NCBI GenBank assembly: GCA_004565275.1
Contig: SDOX01000008.1
Span: 465,327 to 529,326, forward strand
DNA: 64,000 nt
Reading direction: 5' to 3'
From: Nannochloropsis salina CCMP1776
Taxonomy: Eukaryota > Sar > Eustigmatophyceae > Eustigmatales > Monodopsidaceae
The position numbers and the translations under genes were made by a program. Shown here piece by piece: positions 33,250-43,902 of this stretch (within the stretch, counting starts at the first letter, position 1; each line of letters opens with the position of its first letter). The notes beneath the pieces were generated by a model. It ran no database searches. It saw only the letters and a list, made by a program, of their open reading frames with translations, and was not told where the DNA came from.

Positions 33250-36200
33250 TTATGTTTGACACCTAAGCCTTCTCCTCTTCTCTGGATCCTGGACCGTCGT
33301 CTTACGCGGGACCAGAGCAGCAAACTCTTCTATTGCCGCTTTGTTGTCACCGCGATTCACACGTCGATCGCAGGTCCAGTGGGAAACCAGCGTGTACAGG
33401 CAAAGGTAGCTGTCGACCGGAGCGCCTCCCTCCGGTTTCTCCTGCCTCACCTCCGCCTTCTCCTCCTTCCCTCCCTCTTCCAAGAGCAAGAGGATCGACA
33501 CTCGTGCGATCAAATCGGGCACCGCCTTCATAATACCGCGCACAATTTCCCATGACGACGCCGCTGCCTTCCCGCATTCCATCAAGAATATCAACAGCCG
33601 GGGTAGACACGACTCGACGCAGGCCTTGGCGAAGGCTGGAGTATCCTGCAGACAGTCACCGACCAGCCCCCGCAGCCCCACGGAGCAACGCGGATTTAGC
33701 ACGTCAGGTAGCACATAGGTAGGATTCTCGTGGATGATAAAGCGTAGCGTGCGAATCGCATTGTATGTAATCAACTCCTCGACCGTGGATGTACGCATTA
33801 GGCGAGATAACCCGGGCTGATCAGCGATTTTTGACTTTTCTTCCTGTAAAATAAACACCATGTGCTTATCAAAAGCCTGGGAGATACCTGTAGTACCATT
33901 TAGGCTCATTAAAATGGCCCGGTCTTCGTAAGCAGGCCCATGGCAGCCGACCTCGCGATGATCTTTCTTGTCGAAGGTATCCGCAGGCAAATCCAGCGAC
34001 GGCAGGACGCGTTGGCGTTGGCGCGTCAAGAGCATTTCCACAACTAATACCGATCGTTTCAAGACGGCTCCCGAAGTGGCCGGCCGGGCCAGGAGGGCCA
34101 TGACGACCATGGGAACATGCTCGTCCAAGCGGAAGGCCGCAGGAGTGCTTGCATCCTTTTCTTCCGATTTTTGGAGACATTTTATTATGGCTTCCGGATC
34201 AACCATGCACACACCGAAGGACAAAGCCTTTTCCACGTACGGATGCTCGCGTGCAGCCGAGCCTTCCTCCAGAGACTTTTTCTCTTTTCTGCATCCTTCC
34301 CACTCCGTCTCCGCCGCTTGTCTGGCTGCCTCTCTTTCTCCCCCACGAGGGTTGGCGCCCTCATAATGGCGCAACATCTTTCCTGCGCCGACGCGCGTCT
34401 CTACCCTGGCATTCGGGAAGTACGACACGGTCGCGCTCAGCATGGCGAGAGTGCGGGCCAGACGGTTCACAATGCTTCTGTTGCAAGCTGCCCGTTTGCA
34501 CAGCCTGCGAATGACACCCGTCTCCCGGACCGCTGCCCTTGCCAAGCCGAGGATCAGCACAGGCTCTTTCTCCACGTTCTTCAGGGCCTCCACCCATGCG
34601 TCCAGGAAATCATCCGCCGATCGAGCCACGGGATACCAATGAGACCCAAATGCGAGCTTGTCCGGTGAGTCCCCCCTTTTGATATCAGACTTTATGTCCT
34701 TGGATGATCTAGCCCCGTTTCCGTCGGCGTCCCATATCTCCGAGCTCTGCTCAGATACCTGAGTGTCGGGGATTGCCAGCAAACCGACAAAGACCGAGGA
34801 CAAGAGTGTCAAAGAAGACAAAGCCGCTCCCAAAATGCGCAGTCTAGAAAATTTCCAAACTTGTTTGCCCTGCGGCGTTCCCAGACAAGTCAACGTCCGT
34901 TTGTGTTTGCAGCCTTCTATGAAATCGCAGAGGCGGCCCATCAAGTCTCCCTCCCTGAACTGTGTCAGCGTCGCGTCTAAGAGCGAGGACAAGACAACCG
35001 CTGAAGTCTCGGCAGTCACAGAAGCATCGTTACATGCCGCAGTGCCCCTGCTGCTCACGAATGTTTGCGACGCCCCATCCACCGTGTGATTCAAACTGGT
35101 CGCCTCCGTGGACAAGCTGTTTGCGTCCAAACCCGCCAAGGCCACAAAAAGCTCGTCGAACAGGCTACTCTTCATGGGCCGCGGCTTTCCCGTAATCGTC
35201 TTGGCAGCAAGAGCAATTTGAATTTGCGACAGAACGTCCCTGAGATGGCTTTCAGGCTCACCTTTTAGTGCGCGGAGGACGTACAGGGCGTCTGAGGAGC
35301 CTTCTTCCGCAAGCTTAAGCACATTCACCGCATCAGCCAGCTGCTGTCTCTCCACGGGACCAACGGGGCCTCCAGGTTCCAACAGACACCGATTCGCCGC
35401 CTCGGCAAGCAAGCCAAACAACGTCATCTTTCCCACCTGATTCGCGTGGCGGGAAAGCACTTTCCAGAACCTGTCCTTTCTCTCCGGGGCAAAGAGGGTC
35501 TCCAGGAGGATCCTTCGTCCTGCCAGGAGGTTCATGGAGGGGTTTAATTGCATTCCCGTGGAGCGCTTCACACCCGCCGTTAGCAGAGCAGTAAGGTACT
35601 TGGGAAAACAAAGACTGTCCCTACTCCCGAGTAGGATGTCTACCATGAAACCCGGGAACCATGGGGGAATGTCTGGGAGGGAACAGAACCAGAGGAGGGC
35701 CGGCGTTGACGTGTCGAGAAGAAAGACTACCACCACGGAGACCAGCATTTTCTGCGCCCGTAAAGCCTCCAAATGAGCTTCCGCATCTTTCGACAAAAAG
35801 ACGAACATAAGTGACACAATTTCAGACATCATATGTTTATCAGTCTTTTGCGCATACTTTGAGACGTCCTCGGCGGGAACCCTGCCCCTTTTCATTTCTC
35901 GCCCGAACTCCCACCATTCATGGAACATGACAAGCATCAAACGAACCAGAACCATCATTACGGCCACTTTTGCGCTTGCAGTGCCCTCAGCGGGCGTCAC
36001 TTGTGAAGAAAAGCTTTTCCACACCCCAGGCCTCCATGCCATTCCCTCGCCCTCCAGAAGAGACGCCGTGAGACCTTTTTCAGCCGCAGCGGCTACACTG
36101 CTTTCCCAACGGAGACGCGCGTGCTCGTCTTGCCGCATAAAATGGTCGAAGACACGACTTACGATCTCGGAAGCCTCCAGCCGCGTCGTGTAAGAGAGGT

Positions 36201-37917
36201 GGGACCGAAAAGTAAGAGCTTGCGCTGCAAATACGGTGACCGCCACGAGTTCGTCCTCTTGGAAGGCCTCCGAGCCCACATGACCATGGCGCACGAAATA
36301 GTTGGCCATATACACCAGATTTCTCACGAGCATTACCGACATTGGATCGCTCAGCTCGCCAGCCATGCAGTCTGTGGAAGCTTCCAAAAATGTGAAGACA
36401 AAGTGAATCAAGTCCTTAAAGACAGGAACCCAGCTGAAGCTTATAGGAATGTCGCCGTTTTGCAAATCACATTGCGAAACGATATAGTTGATAAGGGCTC
36501 TCACCGCGTGAGCGCGGGCGTATATCGGGTGACAATCTTGTAATTGTCCAACCATGGCGCGGAAACATTCCGAGTCTATGTAAAGGTGCTGCATGGTCTC
36601 CATGTGGCAGCACATCAGCGTGCCCAGCGCCACGAGATCTGGGTCGCCGCTGCACATGAGCCTTGGAATCCCCTCCGCTTCCAATCCGTCCCGGACGCCC
36701 AGCATGTACAAATGCGGAGGCCGCTCGCAAGCTCTCGACCACCATCCCCGCAAGACCTGAGTTTCCCTTTCCCAGGCAGGGCAATCTTTCACCAAGAAAT
36801 CCAACCAGCCCAACTGTATGCCTTCGCCTTTCATGTCGGAAGAAGGCCTCACGCTGTGCACAACGACAAGCTCTTCCAAGCTAGGAGTGCTTTTTTGCGT
36901 CAAACTCGTCAGCAACTCAATGATCTCCAATGTACAGGTTGCGACCTCGGATTCGCCTTCCGAGTGGTGTCGGTGCACTCCATGCACTGACAAGGAACGC
37001 AGGCTGGGCAGACCCCCCGCCCGGCGGACCCGCCGGGCCAAGGCAGGGAGAAGGGGGCCCTCCAACAAGGACGCATGGATGGACATCCTTTCCAGGCCCA
37101 TGGGGAGCTCCTCCTCCATCCATGTCCGTATCCCGGGCGTAACCACCATGGTTGTGTCCGCCTGAATGGAGATGCACTTCAGAGAGCGCAGGCCTCTCAG
37201 TCCAGTCAATCGGGTAAGGGGCTCCTTGATGCGAGCGGACAGATCCAAATCCGCCTCTGCATCAATCTGCATCTCTTTCTGCGGTTCTTTCCTTCTTTTC
37301 ATGACTTTCTGCAGCGTTCTCCACCGCAAACGCCAGTCTCGCTCTTTCCTTCTCCCCGCCACAGCCCTCGAGGACTTGAGCATGCTAAACCTCTCTCCCG
37401 CGAGCATCTCACCGCTCAAACCCGCAAGCTCCGCCTCCACCTCTGCTGCTTGTCGCTCTTGGTAGTCTTGGTTAATGCACTTGCTTGACTTCACTAGGTC
37501 TGCGTTGAATCCCGACCCCTTCCACACCTTTAAGTCCTCCAGCAACGGCGTGGCCATGCTCAACTCCACGGCCGGAACATTACCCCTCTTAACAAGATTG
37601 TCACATAGCATGATGTGCAGGCGTCGCAACTGTTTGAATTTCGCGAGGAACGGAAGCACGCGTTCGTCGCCCTTCAGCGACGTGATGGAGAGGCGCGCAA
37701 CATCGTGGACCCCCTTAGACACACAAAGCAAGTTTAGCTTCATCGCAAAATCAGCCATGTTGTTATCCAACACACAAACCAATCCTTCACTTATTATCCA
37801 AGGCAATAGGTGATTCTTGTAAACTGTGTTGTGCTCCTCTGGGTGTCCTCCAGATTGACCCCCCAAGTCCGAGGTACCCGTCGAGGCATCATGGGAGGGT
37901 TTCTCGGATACCGGCAT
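33250..37917 (-). CDS. Giant F-box-like/LRR/ARM-like orphan protein
   Basis: A single 1555-codon frame without introns. The N-terminus (LPWIISEGLVCVL...FAMKLNLLCVSKGVHDVAR) resembles an F-box. It is followed by leucine-rich repeats (FKQLRRLHIMLCDNL, GLRGLRSLKCISIQ, LPSLRSLSVHGV) and then by more than 900 residues of helical, Leu/Ala-rich sequence compatible with ARM/HEAT repeats. One hydrophobic segment around LGAALSSLTLLSSVFVGLLAI could be a membrane helix or a buried repeat helix. The C-terminus is less conserved-looking. If the F-box reading is right, the protein could be a substrate receptor of an SCF ubiquitin ligase; this is inference. I recognise no named orthologue. It is convergent with RPA3 and divergent with AP-2 alpha, 977 bp between start codons. 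Confidence 0.75.
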   Translation of the reverse strand: MPVSEKPSHDASTGTSDLGGQSGGHPEEHNTVYKNHLLPWIISEGLVCVLDNNMADFAMKLNLLCVSKGVHDVARLSITSLKGDERVLPFLAKFKQLRRLHIMLCDNLVKRGNVPAVELSMATPLLEDLKVWKGSGFNADLVKSSKCINQDYQERQAAEVEAELAGLSGEMLAGERFSMLKSSRAVAGRRKERDWRLRWRTLQKVMKRRKEPQKEMQIDAEADLDLSARIKEPLTRLTGLRGLRSLKCISIQADTTMVVTPGIRTWMEEELPMGLERMSIHASLLEGPLLPALARRVRRAGGLPSLRSLSVHGVHRHHSEGESEVATCTLEIIELLTSLTQKSTPSLEELVVVHSVRPSSDMKGEGIQLGWLDFLVKDCPAWERETQVLRGWWSRACERPPHLYMLGVRDGLEAEGIPRLMCSGDPDLVALGTLMCCHMETMQHLYIDSECFRAMVGQLQDCHPIYARAHAVRALINYIVSQCDLQNGDIPISFSWVPVFKDLIHFVFTFLEASTDCMAGELSDPMSVMLVRNLVYMANYFVRHGHVGSEAFQEDELVAVTVFAAQALTFRSHLSYTTRLEASEIVSRVFDHFMRQDEHARLRWESSVAAAAEKGLTASLLEGEGMAWRPGVWKSFSSQVTPAEGTASAKVAVMMVLVRLMLVMFHEWWEFGREMKRGRVPAEDVSKYAQKTDKHMMSEIVSLMFVFLSKDAEAHLEALRAQKMLVSVVVVFLLDTSTPALLWFCSLPDIPPWFPGFMVDILLGSRDSLCFPKYLTALLTAGVKRSTGMQLNPSMNLLAGRRILLETLFAPERKDRFWKVLSRHANQVGKMTLFGLLAEAANRCLLEPGGPVGPVERQQLADAVNVLKLAEEGSSDALYVLRALKGEPESHLRDVLSQIQIALAAKTITGKPRPMKSSLFDELFVALAGLDANSLSTEATSLNHTVDGASQTFVSSRGTAACNDASVTAETSAVVLSSLLDATLTQFREGDLMGRLCDFIEGCKHKRTLTCLGTPQGKQVWKFSRLRILGAALSSLTLLSSVFVGLLAIPDTQVSEQSSEIWDADGNGARSSKDIKSDIKRGDSPDKLAFGSHWYPVARSADDFLDAWVEALKNVEKEPVLILGLARAAVRETGVIRRLCKRAACNRSIVNRLARTLAMLSATVSYFPNARVETRVGAGKMLRHYEGANPRGGEREAARQAAETEWEGCRKEKKSLEEGSAAREHPYVEKALSFGVCMVDPEAIIKCLQKSEEKDASTPAAFRLDEHVPMVVMALLARPATSGAVLKRSVLVVEMLLTRQRQRVLPSLDLPADTFDKKDHREVGCHGPAYEDRAILMSLNGTTGISQAFDKHMVFILQEEKSKIADQPGLSRLMRTSTVEELITYNAIRTLRFIIHENPTYVLPDVLNPRCSVGLRGLVGDCLQDTPAFAKACVESCLPRLLIFLMECGKAAASSWEIVRGIMKAVPDLIARVSILLLLEEGGKEEKAEVRQEKPEGGAPVDSYLCLYTLVSHWTCDRRVNRGDNKAAIEEFAALVPRKTTVQDPEKRRRLRCQT

Positions 37918-38894
37918 GACTCCGTGCCTTTTAACTCCTGTGTCTTCGGTGCGATAAGATGATTTAAAGAAGCGTTATTTTTATGCGCGACTCAGTAGCC
38001 GCGTATTTGCTGGTTATTCCAGTTATCAATATGGTACTGAAGTAGTCAGGTTGATACAAAATTTGTCACCTGAAGATGACCGCGATATCCCCCTCGACCA
38101 AGCTCTACCTCGTAGACGAGATCGCATATTCTACCTACACATATGCCGCGTTAATATTTAAAGCGAGGCATGCGAGTATGCTGTCAGGGCAAATTCATAG
38201 CAAAGCACATCGAAGTACTTTTACGCATAGGAAGGGAAGAGATCAGTCTGCGAAGGCTCTCACGATTCCGGTCAGAGATAGGCTGGACAAGCACAAGCTG
38301 CTTGTAGAACATAGTAAGGGTACTCGCATCATTGACAGAATCGTGAGCTTGCACGTGAAAGGAGGAATGTCTCCAAGACGGAACCTGATGAGAGAGCACC
38401 GAATCCGGCGAAGCAGAGACTGCTTCAAGCCTGTTATTCTCGAATAAGCGTTCCAGACTGTCTGACAAGGGCTTAGACTCAAACCAAAGACGCTTCCGCC
38501 TGCCAAAACGTCGTCAAAACGGTCGCGCGGGAGGGCAATGATCACCGCGCCGGTGCGAGGAGCGAGCGTGGCAGTGAGAGCATCTAATTTAATGCACCCG
38601 CTCCACCCTCGCTCAAGAAAGGCTTGAGGCAGCAACGTTCCCCGTTCCCACGGGCTCTGTCTCAAGGACAACGCCAGCCATACACGTGAACGTGTGCGGA
38701 CCCACCGCCTGAAGTCTGGACAATGAAAAATGATCCAGTGGCTTTGTCATAGGCTTGTTGTGTTATTGTGTGGCGTCCCTTGCACTGTGTTTTTGGTCTT
38801 CGGGCATGCCTTCTTGTCCCTGCGCCCATCCTCACACGTCTGCATCTCGTTTCGGCCCCTTCGGCCCCCTCACTATCAGGCCTCCCAGCTAGAT
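37918..38894. promoter_or_regulatory. Divergent intergenic region (F-box-like / AP-2 alpha)
   Basis: 977 bp. The last 165 bp are open in frame with AP-2 alpha from an ATG at 38730, encoding a hydrophobic 55-residue stretch absent from adaptins. It ends in a pyrimidine-rich, splice-acceptor-like TATCAG, so it is more likely leader or intron than coding. A 123-codon frame at 38076-38447 is not recognised. Confidence 0.45.
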
Positions 38895-41800
38895 ATGAAT
38901 GCGCTTAATCTCCCGGGCTTTAGCTCGGGCGATCAAGCTAGGGGCTTGCTGAATTTCATCACCGACATTCGCAACTGTACTTCCCGGGAGGCAGAGCAGA
39001 TGCGTATTGACAAGGAGCTCGCCAACATCAGACACAAGTTTTCTTCTCCTGCCACGCTTAGCCCTTACCAACGCAAAAAATACGTGTGGAAACTCGTCTA
39101 CATTTTCACGTTGGGATACGAGGTCGACTTTGGTCACATGGAGATCATTGCTCTCATTTCATCCGGCAAGTTCTCCGAAAAAAGCGTGGGCTACGTCGCG
39201 GTCTCCTTGCTTATGAAGGCGGACAACGAGATGATGACCCTTGTCGTGAACTCGGTCCGCAACGACCTTTTGTCTCACAACAACTACTTCCAAGCTTTGG
39301 CTCTGGCCTCCATTGCTAACATAGGGGGCGCTGAGTTTGCGGAGGCGTTGACTCCTGACGTGCAGCGGGTACTCACTTCCCGTGACACGGACTCCGTTGT
39401 GCGCAAGAAGGCAGCGTTGTGCCTCTTGAAATTGTTTCGTACGAATCCGGACAACATCACACACCCGGAGTGGGCCCCTCAGATGGCCCGCCTGTTGGAG
39501 GAACGGCACCTGGGCTTGCTCCTCTCCGCCATGTCGCTTCTGATTGCCTTGGCCTCCAAGGTCCCGAGGGACTACGAAATCTGCGTCCCGTACGTCATCG
39601 CCCTTCTCTCCCGCCTCGTGCTTACGCCGCGGGCGGTCATGGACGACTACCTCTACTACAACACGCCGTCTCCCTGGCTCCAGGTCAAGTTTCTGAAGTA
39701 CCTGCAGCTCTACCCCCCTCCAGAGGACAGCGTCCAAGCCGAGCGCCTGACAGACTCCTTGCGGAAGATTTTGACGCACACGGCGGTCTCTGACACGGTG
39801 AACAAGAGCAACGCCGACCACGCCATTCTGTTTGAGGCCGTGAACGTGGTCTTGTCGCAAGGGCAGGCGGCCCATGCCGGCCTGAAGGCCCAGGCTTTGA
39901 CGCTGCTGGGTCGATTTATCTCGGTAAAGGAGCCCAACATTCGGTACCTCGGGCTGGAGGCGTTGGGCAGGTTTGCGCAATTGGCGGAAGGGAGGGGTGG
40001 GGAGGAAGGGGTCAAGAAGCACATGTCTACAGTCTTTGTCTCCCTCAAGGACGCCGACATTAGCGTGCGGCGGCAGGCGCTAGACCTGGTCTTTGCCATG
40101 TGCGACGCGTCCAACGCGCGCGATATTGTGGGAGAGCTGACCACCAACCTAGCCACGGCAGATGCTGGCATAAGGGAGGAAATGGTCCTGAAAATAGCCG
40201 TTTTGGCAGAAAGATACGCGACCGACCTGCGCTGGTACGTGGATACAGTGCTCCAGCTGATTCACCTTGCTGGGGACTACGTCGCAGACGACGTCTGGCA
40301 TCGTATCATCCAAATCGTGACGGGCCACAAGGATCTCCAAGCGTACGCGGCTGAGAATTGTTTTCGAGCCCTGGAAGCCCGCAACGTGCACGAGGCCGCC
40401 GTCTTGGTGGGAGGCTATGTGCTGGGGGAGTTTGGGTACTTGATTGCGGAACAGCCGGGTAGGGGGGGCGAGGCGCAGGTCCGCGTGTTGCAGAAGCACT
40501 TTGCCGGGACGACCCCTCGCACTAAGGCCTTGCTCTTGAGCACGTACGCCAAGCTGGAGAACCTATACCCTGAAGTCCGACCGCTGGTGCTACCGACGTT
40601 TGAAAAACACGCGCCTTCCACGGAGTTGGAATTGCAACAGCGAGCATGCGAATATGCCTCATTGGTGTCACAGGGGGACGATATCTTGGACGGCGTTCTA
40701 CAGGAAATGCCAGCATGGCCGGAGGACAAGGAGTCGGCTTTGGAGGCTCGCTTGCGGAAAAAGCAGGAGGCCTCGGAGGACAGGACGGGCTTCCAGAAGA
40801 GCGGGGAGGGAGGGACGGAGGGTAACGGAACAACCCGTGGCGGCAGGAATGAGGGAGGAAGCTCTAGAAAGACCGGCCCAATGAGCCCCACGGCGGCAGG
40901 GGTCAGTGGGAAGGGGAGTGGGGGCGGGGGCGGAGTGGAGGACCTTTTGAACTTGGGGTCGGGCGACGCAGTCAATGCGGGACCAACGGCAGCTCTCACC
41001 ACGGCCATGGGTAAGGCCTCGATCTCCCCGGCCTCTGCAGAGGATGATCTGCTTGGTATCACCGACAGCGGTGGAGACACCGCCGCCAGCGGTATCAGAA
41101 CAAGTGGTGTCAGCAATGCGGGGACAGGGGCCGGCGTGCATGGGATCCCTGAGGAGATGCGCCCACGATTGGAGACCGCTTTCAAGGCCTTAATCACGAC
41201 CGTCTCGGGTGTCTTGTTCGAGAACGACAAGTTGCAAGTGGGCATCAAGCACGATTACCGCGGATCTCAGGGGAAAATGGTATTGTTTTACGGCAACAAA
41301 ACCAGCGAGGCTCTAACAGACTTCGCAGCTTCTGTCACCAAGACATTTTATTTGCAGATGGAAAGCCAGGATCCCCCCACGGTTGTGGCAGCGGGGGAGC
41401 AGGCCAAACAGAGCTTAAGCATGGAGGTGATAAAGCCATTTGACTACTCGGACGCTCCCGAGCTTCTCCTTTCTTTCACTTTTCAAGGCCAAAAACATCT
41501 GTACGAGCTGACGCTTCCCATCGTCCCCACCAGCTTTTTTGAGCCCGTCACACTTGCTGCGCCCGACTACATGGCCCGTTGGCGGAGTCTCGAAGGTCAG
41601 AGTAGAGAGCGACAGGAAATTCTGCAGCAGCCCGCAAATTTTTCGTACGACTCCTCCGCTCTGGTTGCCTTTCGCCTTAAGATATTGGATGGCTTGCACC
41701 TGGCACAAGCCCAGGGCCTCGACCAAAATGACCTGTCCTTGTCGGCGGTGGGCTCTCTGCGGACCGGGACGGCCGGGCCAGACGGTGGGAAGATCTCAGT

Positions 41801-41921
41801 CGGGGCCTTGTTGAGGATCGAGGTCAATGCGCAAGTCCGGGCGATGCGTATAACAGCGCGGGCCGTCCACGGAACAGTCGCGGCTGCTTTGGTGAATACG
41901 ATCAAGGCACTCGTGACATAA
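38895..41921 (+). CDS. AP2A1: AP-2 complex subunit alpha (alpha-adaptin)
   Basis: 1008 residues from the ATG at 38895, chosen because adaptin homology starts right after it (RGLLNFITDIRNC, EAEQMRIDKELANIRHKF). An in-frame ATG at 38730 would add a non-adaptin hydrophobic leader. The trunk is alpha-solenoid: KYVWKLVYIFTLGYEVDFGHMEI, NDLLSHNNYFQALALASIANIGG, NTPSPWLQVKFLKYLQLYPPP. A Gly/Ser-rich hinge follows (about 41 kb into the window) with LLNLG and DDLLGI motifs that may bind clathrin or accessory proteins. The C-terminal appendage begins at FENDKLQVGIKHDYRG and continues to the end of the protein. Alpha-adaptin is the large AP-2 subunit that binds PIP2 and cargo and recruits endocytic partners at the plasma membrane. 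Single exon. Its 3' end lies 218 bp from the convergent JmjC gene. Confidence 0.93.
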   Translation: MNALNLPGFSSGDQARGLLNFITDIRNCTSREAEQMRIDKELANIRHKFSSPATLSPYQRKKYVWKLVYIFTLGYEVDFGHMEIIALISSGKFSEKSVGYVAVSLLMKADNEMMTLVVNSVRNDLLSHNNYFQALALASIANIGGAEFAEALTPDVQRVLTSRDTDSVVRKKAALCLLKLFRTNPDNITHPEWAPQMARLLEERHLGLLLSAMSLLIALASKVPRDYEICVPYVIALLSRLVLTPRAVMDDYLYYNTPSPWLQVKFLKYLQLYPPPEDSVQAERLTDSLRKILTHTAVSDTVNKSNADHAILFEAVNVVLSQGQAAHAGLKAQALTLLGRFISVKEPNIRYLGLEALGRFAQLAEGRGGEEGVKKHMSTVFVSLKDADISVRRQALDLVFAMCDASNARDIVGELTTNLATADAGIREEMVLKIAVLAERYATDLRWYVDTVLQLIHLAGDYVADDVWHRIIQIVTGHKDLQAYAAENCFRALEARNVHEAAVLVGGYVLGEFGYLIAEQPGRGGEAQVRVLQKHFAGTTPRTKALLLSTYAKLENLYPEVRPLVLPTFEKHAPSTELELQQRACEYASLVSQGDDILDGVLQEMPAWPEDKESALEARLRKKQEASEDRTGFQKSGEGGTEGNGTTRGGRNEGGSSRKTGPMSPTAAGVSGKGSGGGGGVEDLLNLGSGDAVNAGPTAALTTAMGKASISPASAEDDLLGITDSGGDTAASGIRTSGVSNAGTGAGVHGIPEEMRPRLETAFKALITTVSGVLFENDKLQVGIKHDYRGSQGKMVLFYGNKTSEALTDFAASVTKTFYLQMESQDPPTVVAAGEQAKQSLSMEVIKPFDYSDAPELLLSFTFQGQKHLYELTLPIVPTSFFEPVTLAAPDYMARWRSLEGQSRERQEILQQPANFSYDSSALVAFRLKILDGLHLAQAQGLDQNDLSLSAVGSLRTGTAGPDGGKISVGALLRIEVNAQVRAMRITARAVHGTVAAALVNTIKALVT

Positions 41922-42139
41922 AGCACCTCTTGTGGGACGGGAAAGAAATAGCAAAAGGAGACAAAAGGTGCAGGCGGCCGTGGAGGGTTTTTGGGGCGGG
42001 GCAGCACGGCAAGACATCCTCCATGTATTATTTACAAAGAACACTTAAAGTGCACAAGAGGGATCAAGAATCGTGGTGGTACTCTTGCTTTATCTATGAA
42101 CATCTAGCAGTGAACGTACGATCGCTGCCATTTCCTTCC

Positions 42140-43345
42140 TCACTGCTTCTGCCACAGTCGCTCATACGCCTGAAGGCCTCTCTCTGGCCCGTGCCGCAAT
42201 ATCATGGCCTGCCTCAGAGCCTTCTCTATCGTCGCCATCACTTGATGCCTCTCATCGACCCCCTCGGTCGTGTCTTGACAAAGGATCTCCACCATTCTTG
42301 TTACATCTTCTTGCGTCCCTTCCATTTGCCCCAGACCGGCCTTTCCACCCTGGAGAGGTCTCTCCTGCACGTGGCGGAGATTGCCCCCCGACTCAATTGC
42401 CCAAGTCAACATGTGCATGATCACGTTCTTCAAATTGCCACGATTGCACACCTGCCAAGCAAGGCTTAAACCGGGCTGCAAATGGTAGACCTGGTGAGCC
42501 CATCCCGGAGGAATGACGACAAGTTCCCCCTCTTCTTGCACCAACGCTTGCACTCCTTCCACGTCTGCCAGCACTTCTGGGAGATCAAGAGTCACAGTAC
42601 CTTCAAGTATTTCTGGTACCTTGTAATACAGGTCAAAATCCACGCTCTTCCACCCAGCACTGACTTCTCCCTCCCAGGCTTCTGGAAGTACTCTCTTCAG
42701 ACCCAAGTCCGCGCTGCAGGGTGGGAAAAAGGTCCATATCTTGCGTCCTTCCAGTAGATAATTGACCCCTGTCCATTCGAAGGGGTCGACATGTAAAAAC
42801 GAACGCGCACCTGTTCCCCCAAGAATAAGGCAATGCTTTTTTGGTCGAATACGTTGAGGAAAAAGATCGAAATAATCTAGTTTCCCAAACAATGACGGCG
42901 GTAAACGAAATGGGTCCTTTATCTTCCGATTCTGAGCATCTTCCAACAATTTTTCATTCAACAAGTACCAAGCTTCCTCATGCGTGCTTTTTTGCATCAT
43001 ACCGTCCACAATACCAGCCAAAGTACCCGAATAAAAGCGCGGCTTCGCGATCTTGGAATTGCGTTTCAGTTGAACTTCTAGCTCCACGTCTTGGAACTCC
43101 TCGAAAAATGTGTCACTAAAGGTGTCATCCGCCATTTTACGCGTGTTGGGATCCTTATCAAAGGCATGGGTGAGCGCGCAGGGTCCTTTCTTGATATAGG
43201 CGTCGAGTGCCTGCTGCGATGGCAAGTCTCTCGCATCCAGACACGGTGGCAGAGGCAATGTCCGTAGTAGTCCGCGGGTAATCGGCAGAAAATTGAAACT
43301 AATTAATATCCCCCAACTTATCCTCCTGCATCGTTGTCGTTCCAT
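42140..43345 (-). CDS. Secreted/ER-lumen JmjC-domain oxygenase
   Basis: 401 residues from the ATG at 43345. The N-terminus is a classic signal sequence: basic MERQRCRR then ISWGILISFNFLPITRG. The cupin core shows the iron facial triad: HVD at residues 185-187 within GGTGARSFLHVDPFEWTGVNYLLEG, and the distal His284 in VIPPGWAHQVYHL. Both surrounding blocks match the JMJD6/JMJD8 clade rather than histone-demethylase JmjC families. These enzymes are Fe(II)/2-oxoglutarate oxygenases (hydroxylases or demethylases). JMJD8 is lumenal in animals. The signal sequence here predicts an ER or secretory location, so a protein substrate in the secretory pathway is inferred. It is divergent with the ER-type DNAJC3 gene, 557 bp between starts, which fits a shared promoter. 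Confidence 0.82.
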   Translation of the reverse strand: MERQRCRRISWGILISFNFLPITRGLLRTLPLPPCLDARDLPSQQALDAYIKKGPCALTHAFDKDPNTRKMADDTFSDTFFEEFQDVELEVQLKRNSKIAKPRFYSGTLAGIVDGMMQKSTHEEAWYLLNEKLLEDAQNRKIKDPFRLPPSLFGKLDYFDLFPQRIRPKKHCLILGGTGARSFLHVDPFEWTGVNYLLEGRKIWTFFPPCSADLGLKRVLPEAWEGEVSAGWKSVDFDLYYKVPEILEGTVTLDLPEVLADVEGVQALVQEEGELVVIPPGWAHQVYHLQPGLSLAWQVCNRGNLKNVIMHMLTWAIESGGNLRHVQERPLQGGKAGLGQMEGTQEDVTRMVEILCQDTTEGVDERHQVMATIEKALRQAMILRHGPERGLQAYERLWQKQ

Positions 43346-43902
43346 ACCTGTCGCAGGATTGTGAGCTTCATGAGTAGGTCCACGAAGACCTCAAAGGGTA
43401 TGGCTTCGGACGTGGGGCGGCCATCTCGCCGAGATTTCTCAGCGAGCTCCAGCGAACGAGGCGAAACGCCTCGAGGTCTGAATGCCAGACTGGTGCCGTG
43501 AACATCCTAACCCCCCGCGTGGAGCACAGTCCATATCGTGCTGAAGACATGGAGAAAGATCGTTTACTATCGTGAGGGGGCGTCAGTGGGCTTCCTTAGA
43601 TGTATTATAAACGTTGTGCGCTCTCCAAAGAGGCTTCCCATGGGTCAGAAAGCCCTCGAGTCGTGAAGTCGAATAAACTACGTACCCACAGGGCCACGAT
43701 TTTGACCATTGTCCGAGTAGTTTTCATAATGATATATCTAGTTTCCTAAGAATCTCTATACTGCTCCATCCTCGTACCCATTTTTGTAGGTACGAAGTCC
43801 TGCTGCCACTGAACCGTGCTGGAGAAGGGAGGCTCACTGTCAAGGAAAGGACCTGCGGCCGACCGCAGACACATAAAACGCCTCCCTGCATATTTACAAT
43901 CA
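43346..43902. promoter_or_regulatory. Divergent promoter region (JmjC / DNAJC3-like)
   Basis: 557 bp between two outward-facing genes whose products both carry predicted ER-targeting sequences. No stress element (ERSE-like) was identified by eye. Short frames here are not considered coding. Confidence 0.5.

Noticed and set aside
39159-41248. Minus-strand frames of 277 and 287 codons
   Set aside because: Both are antisense to the clearly homologous AP-2 alpha gene.
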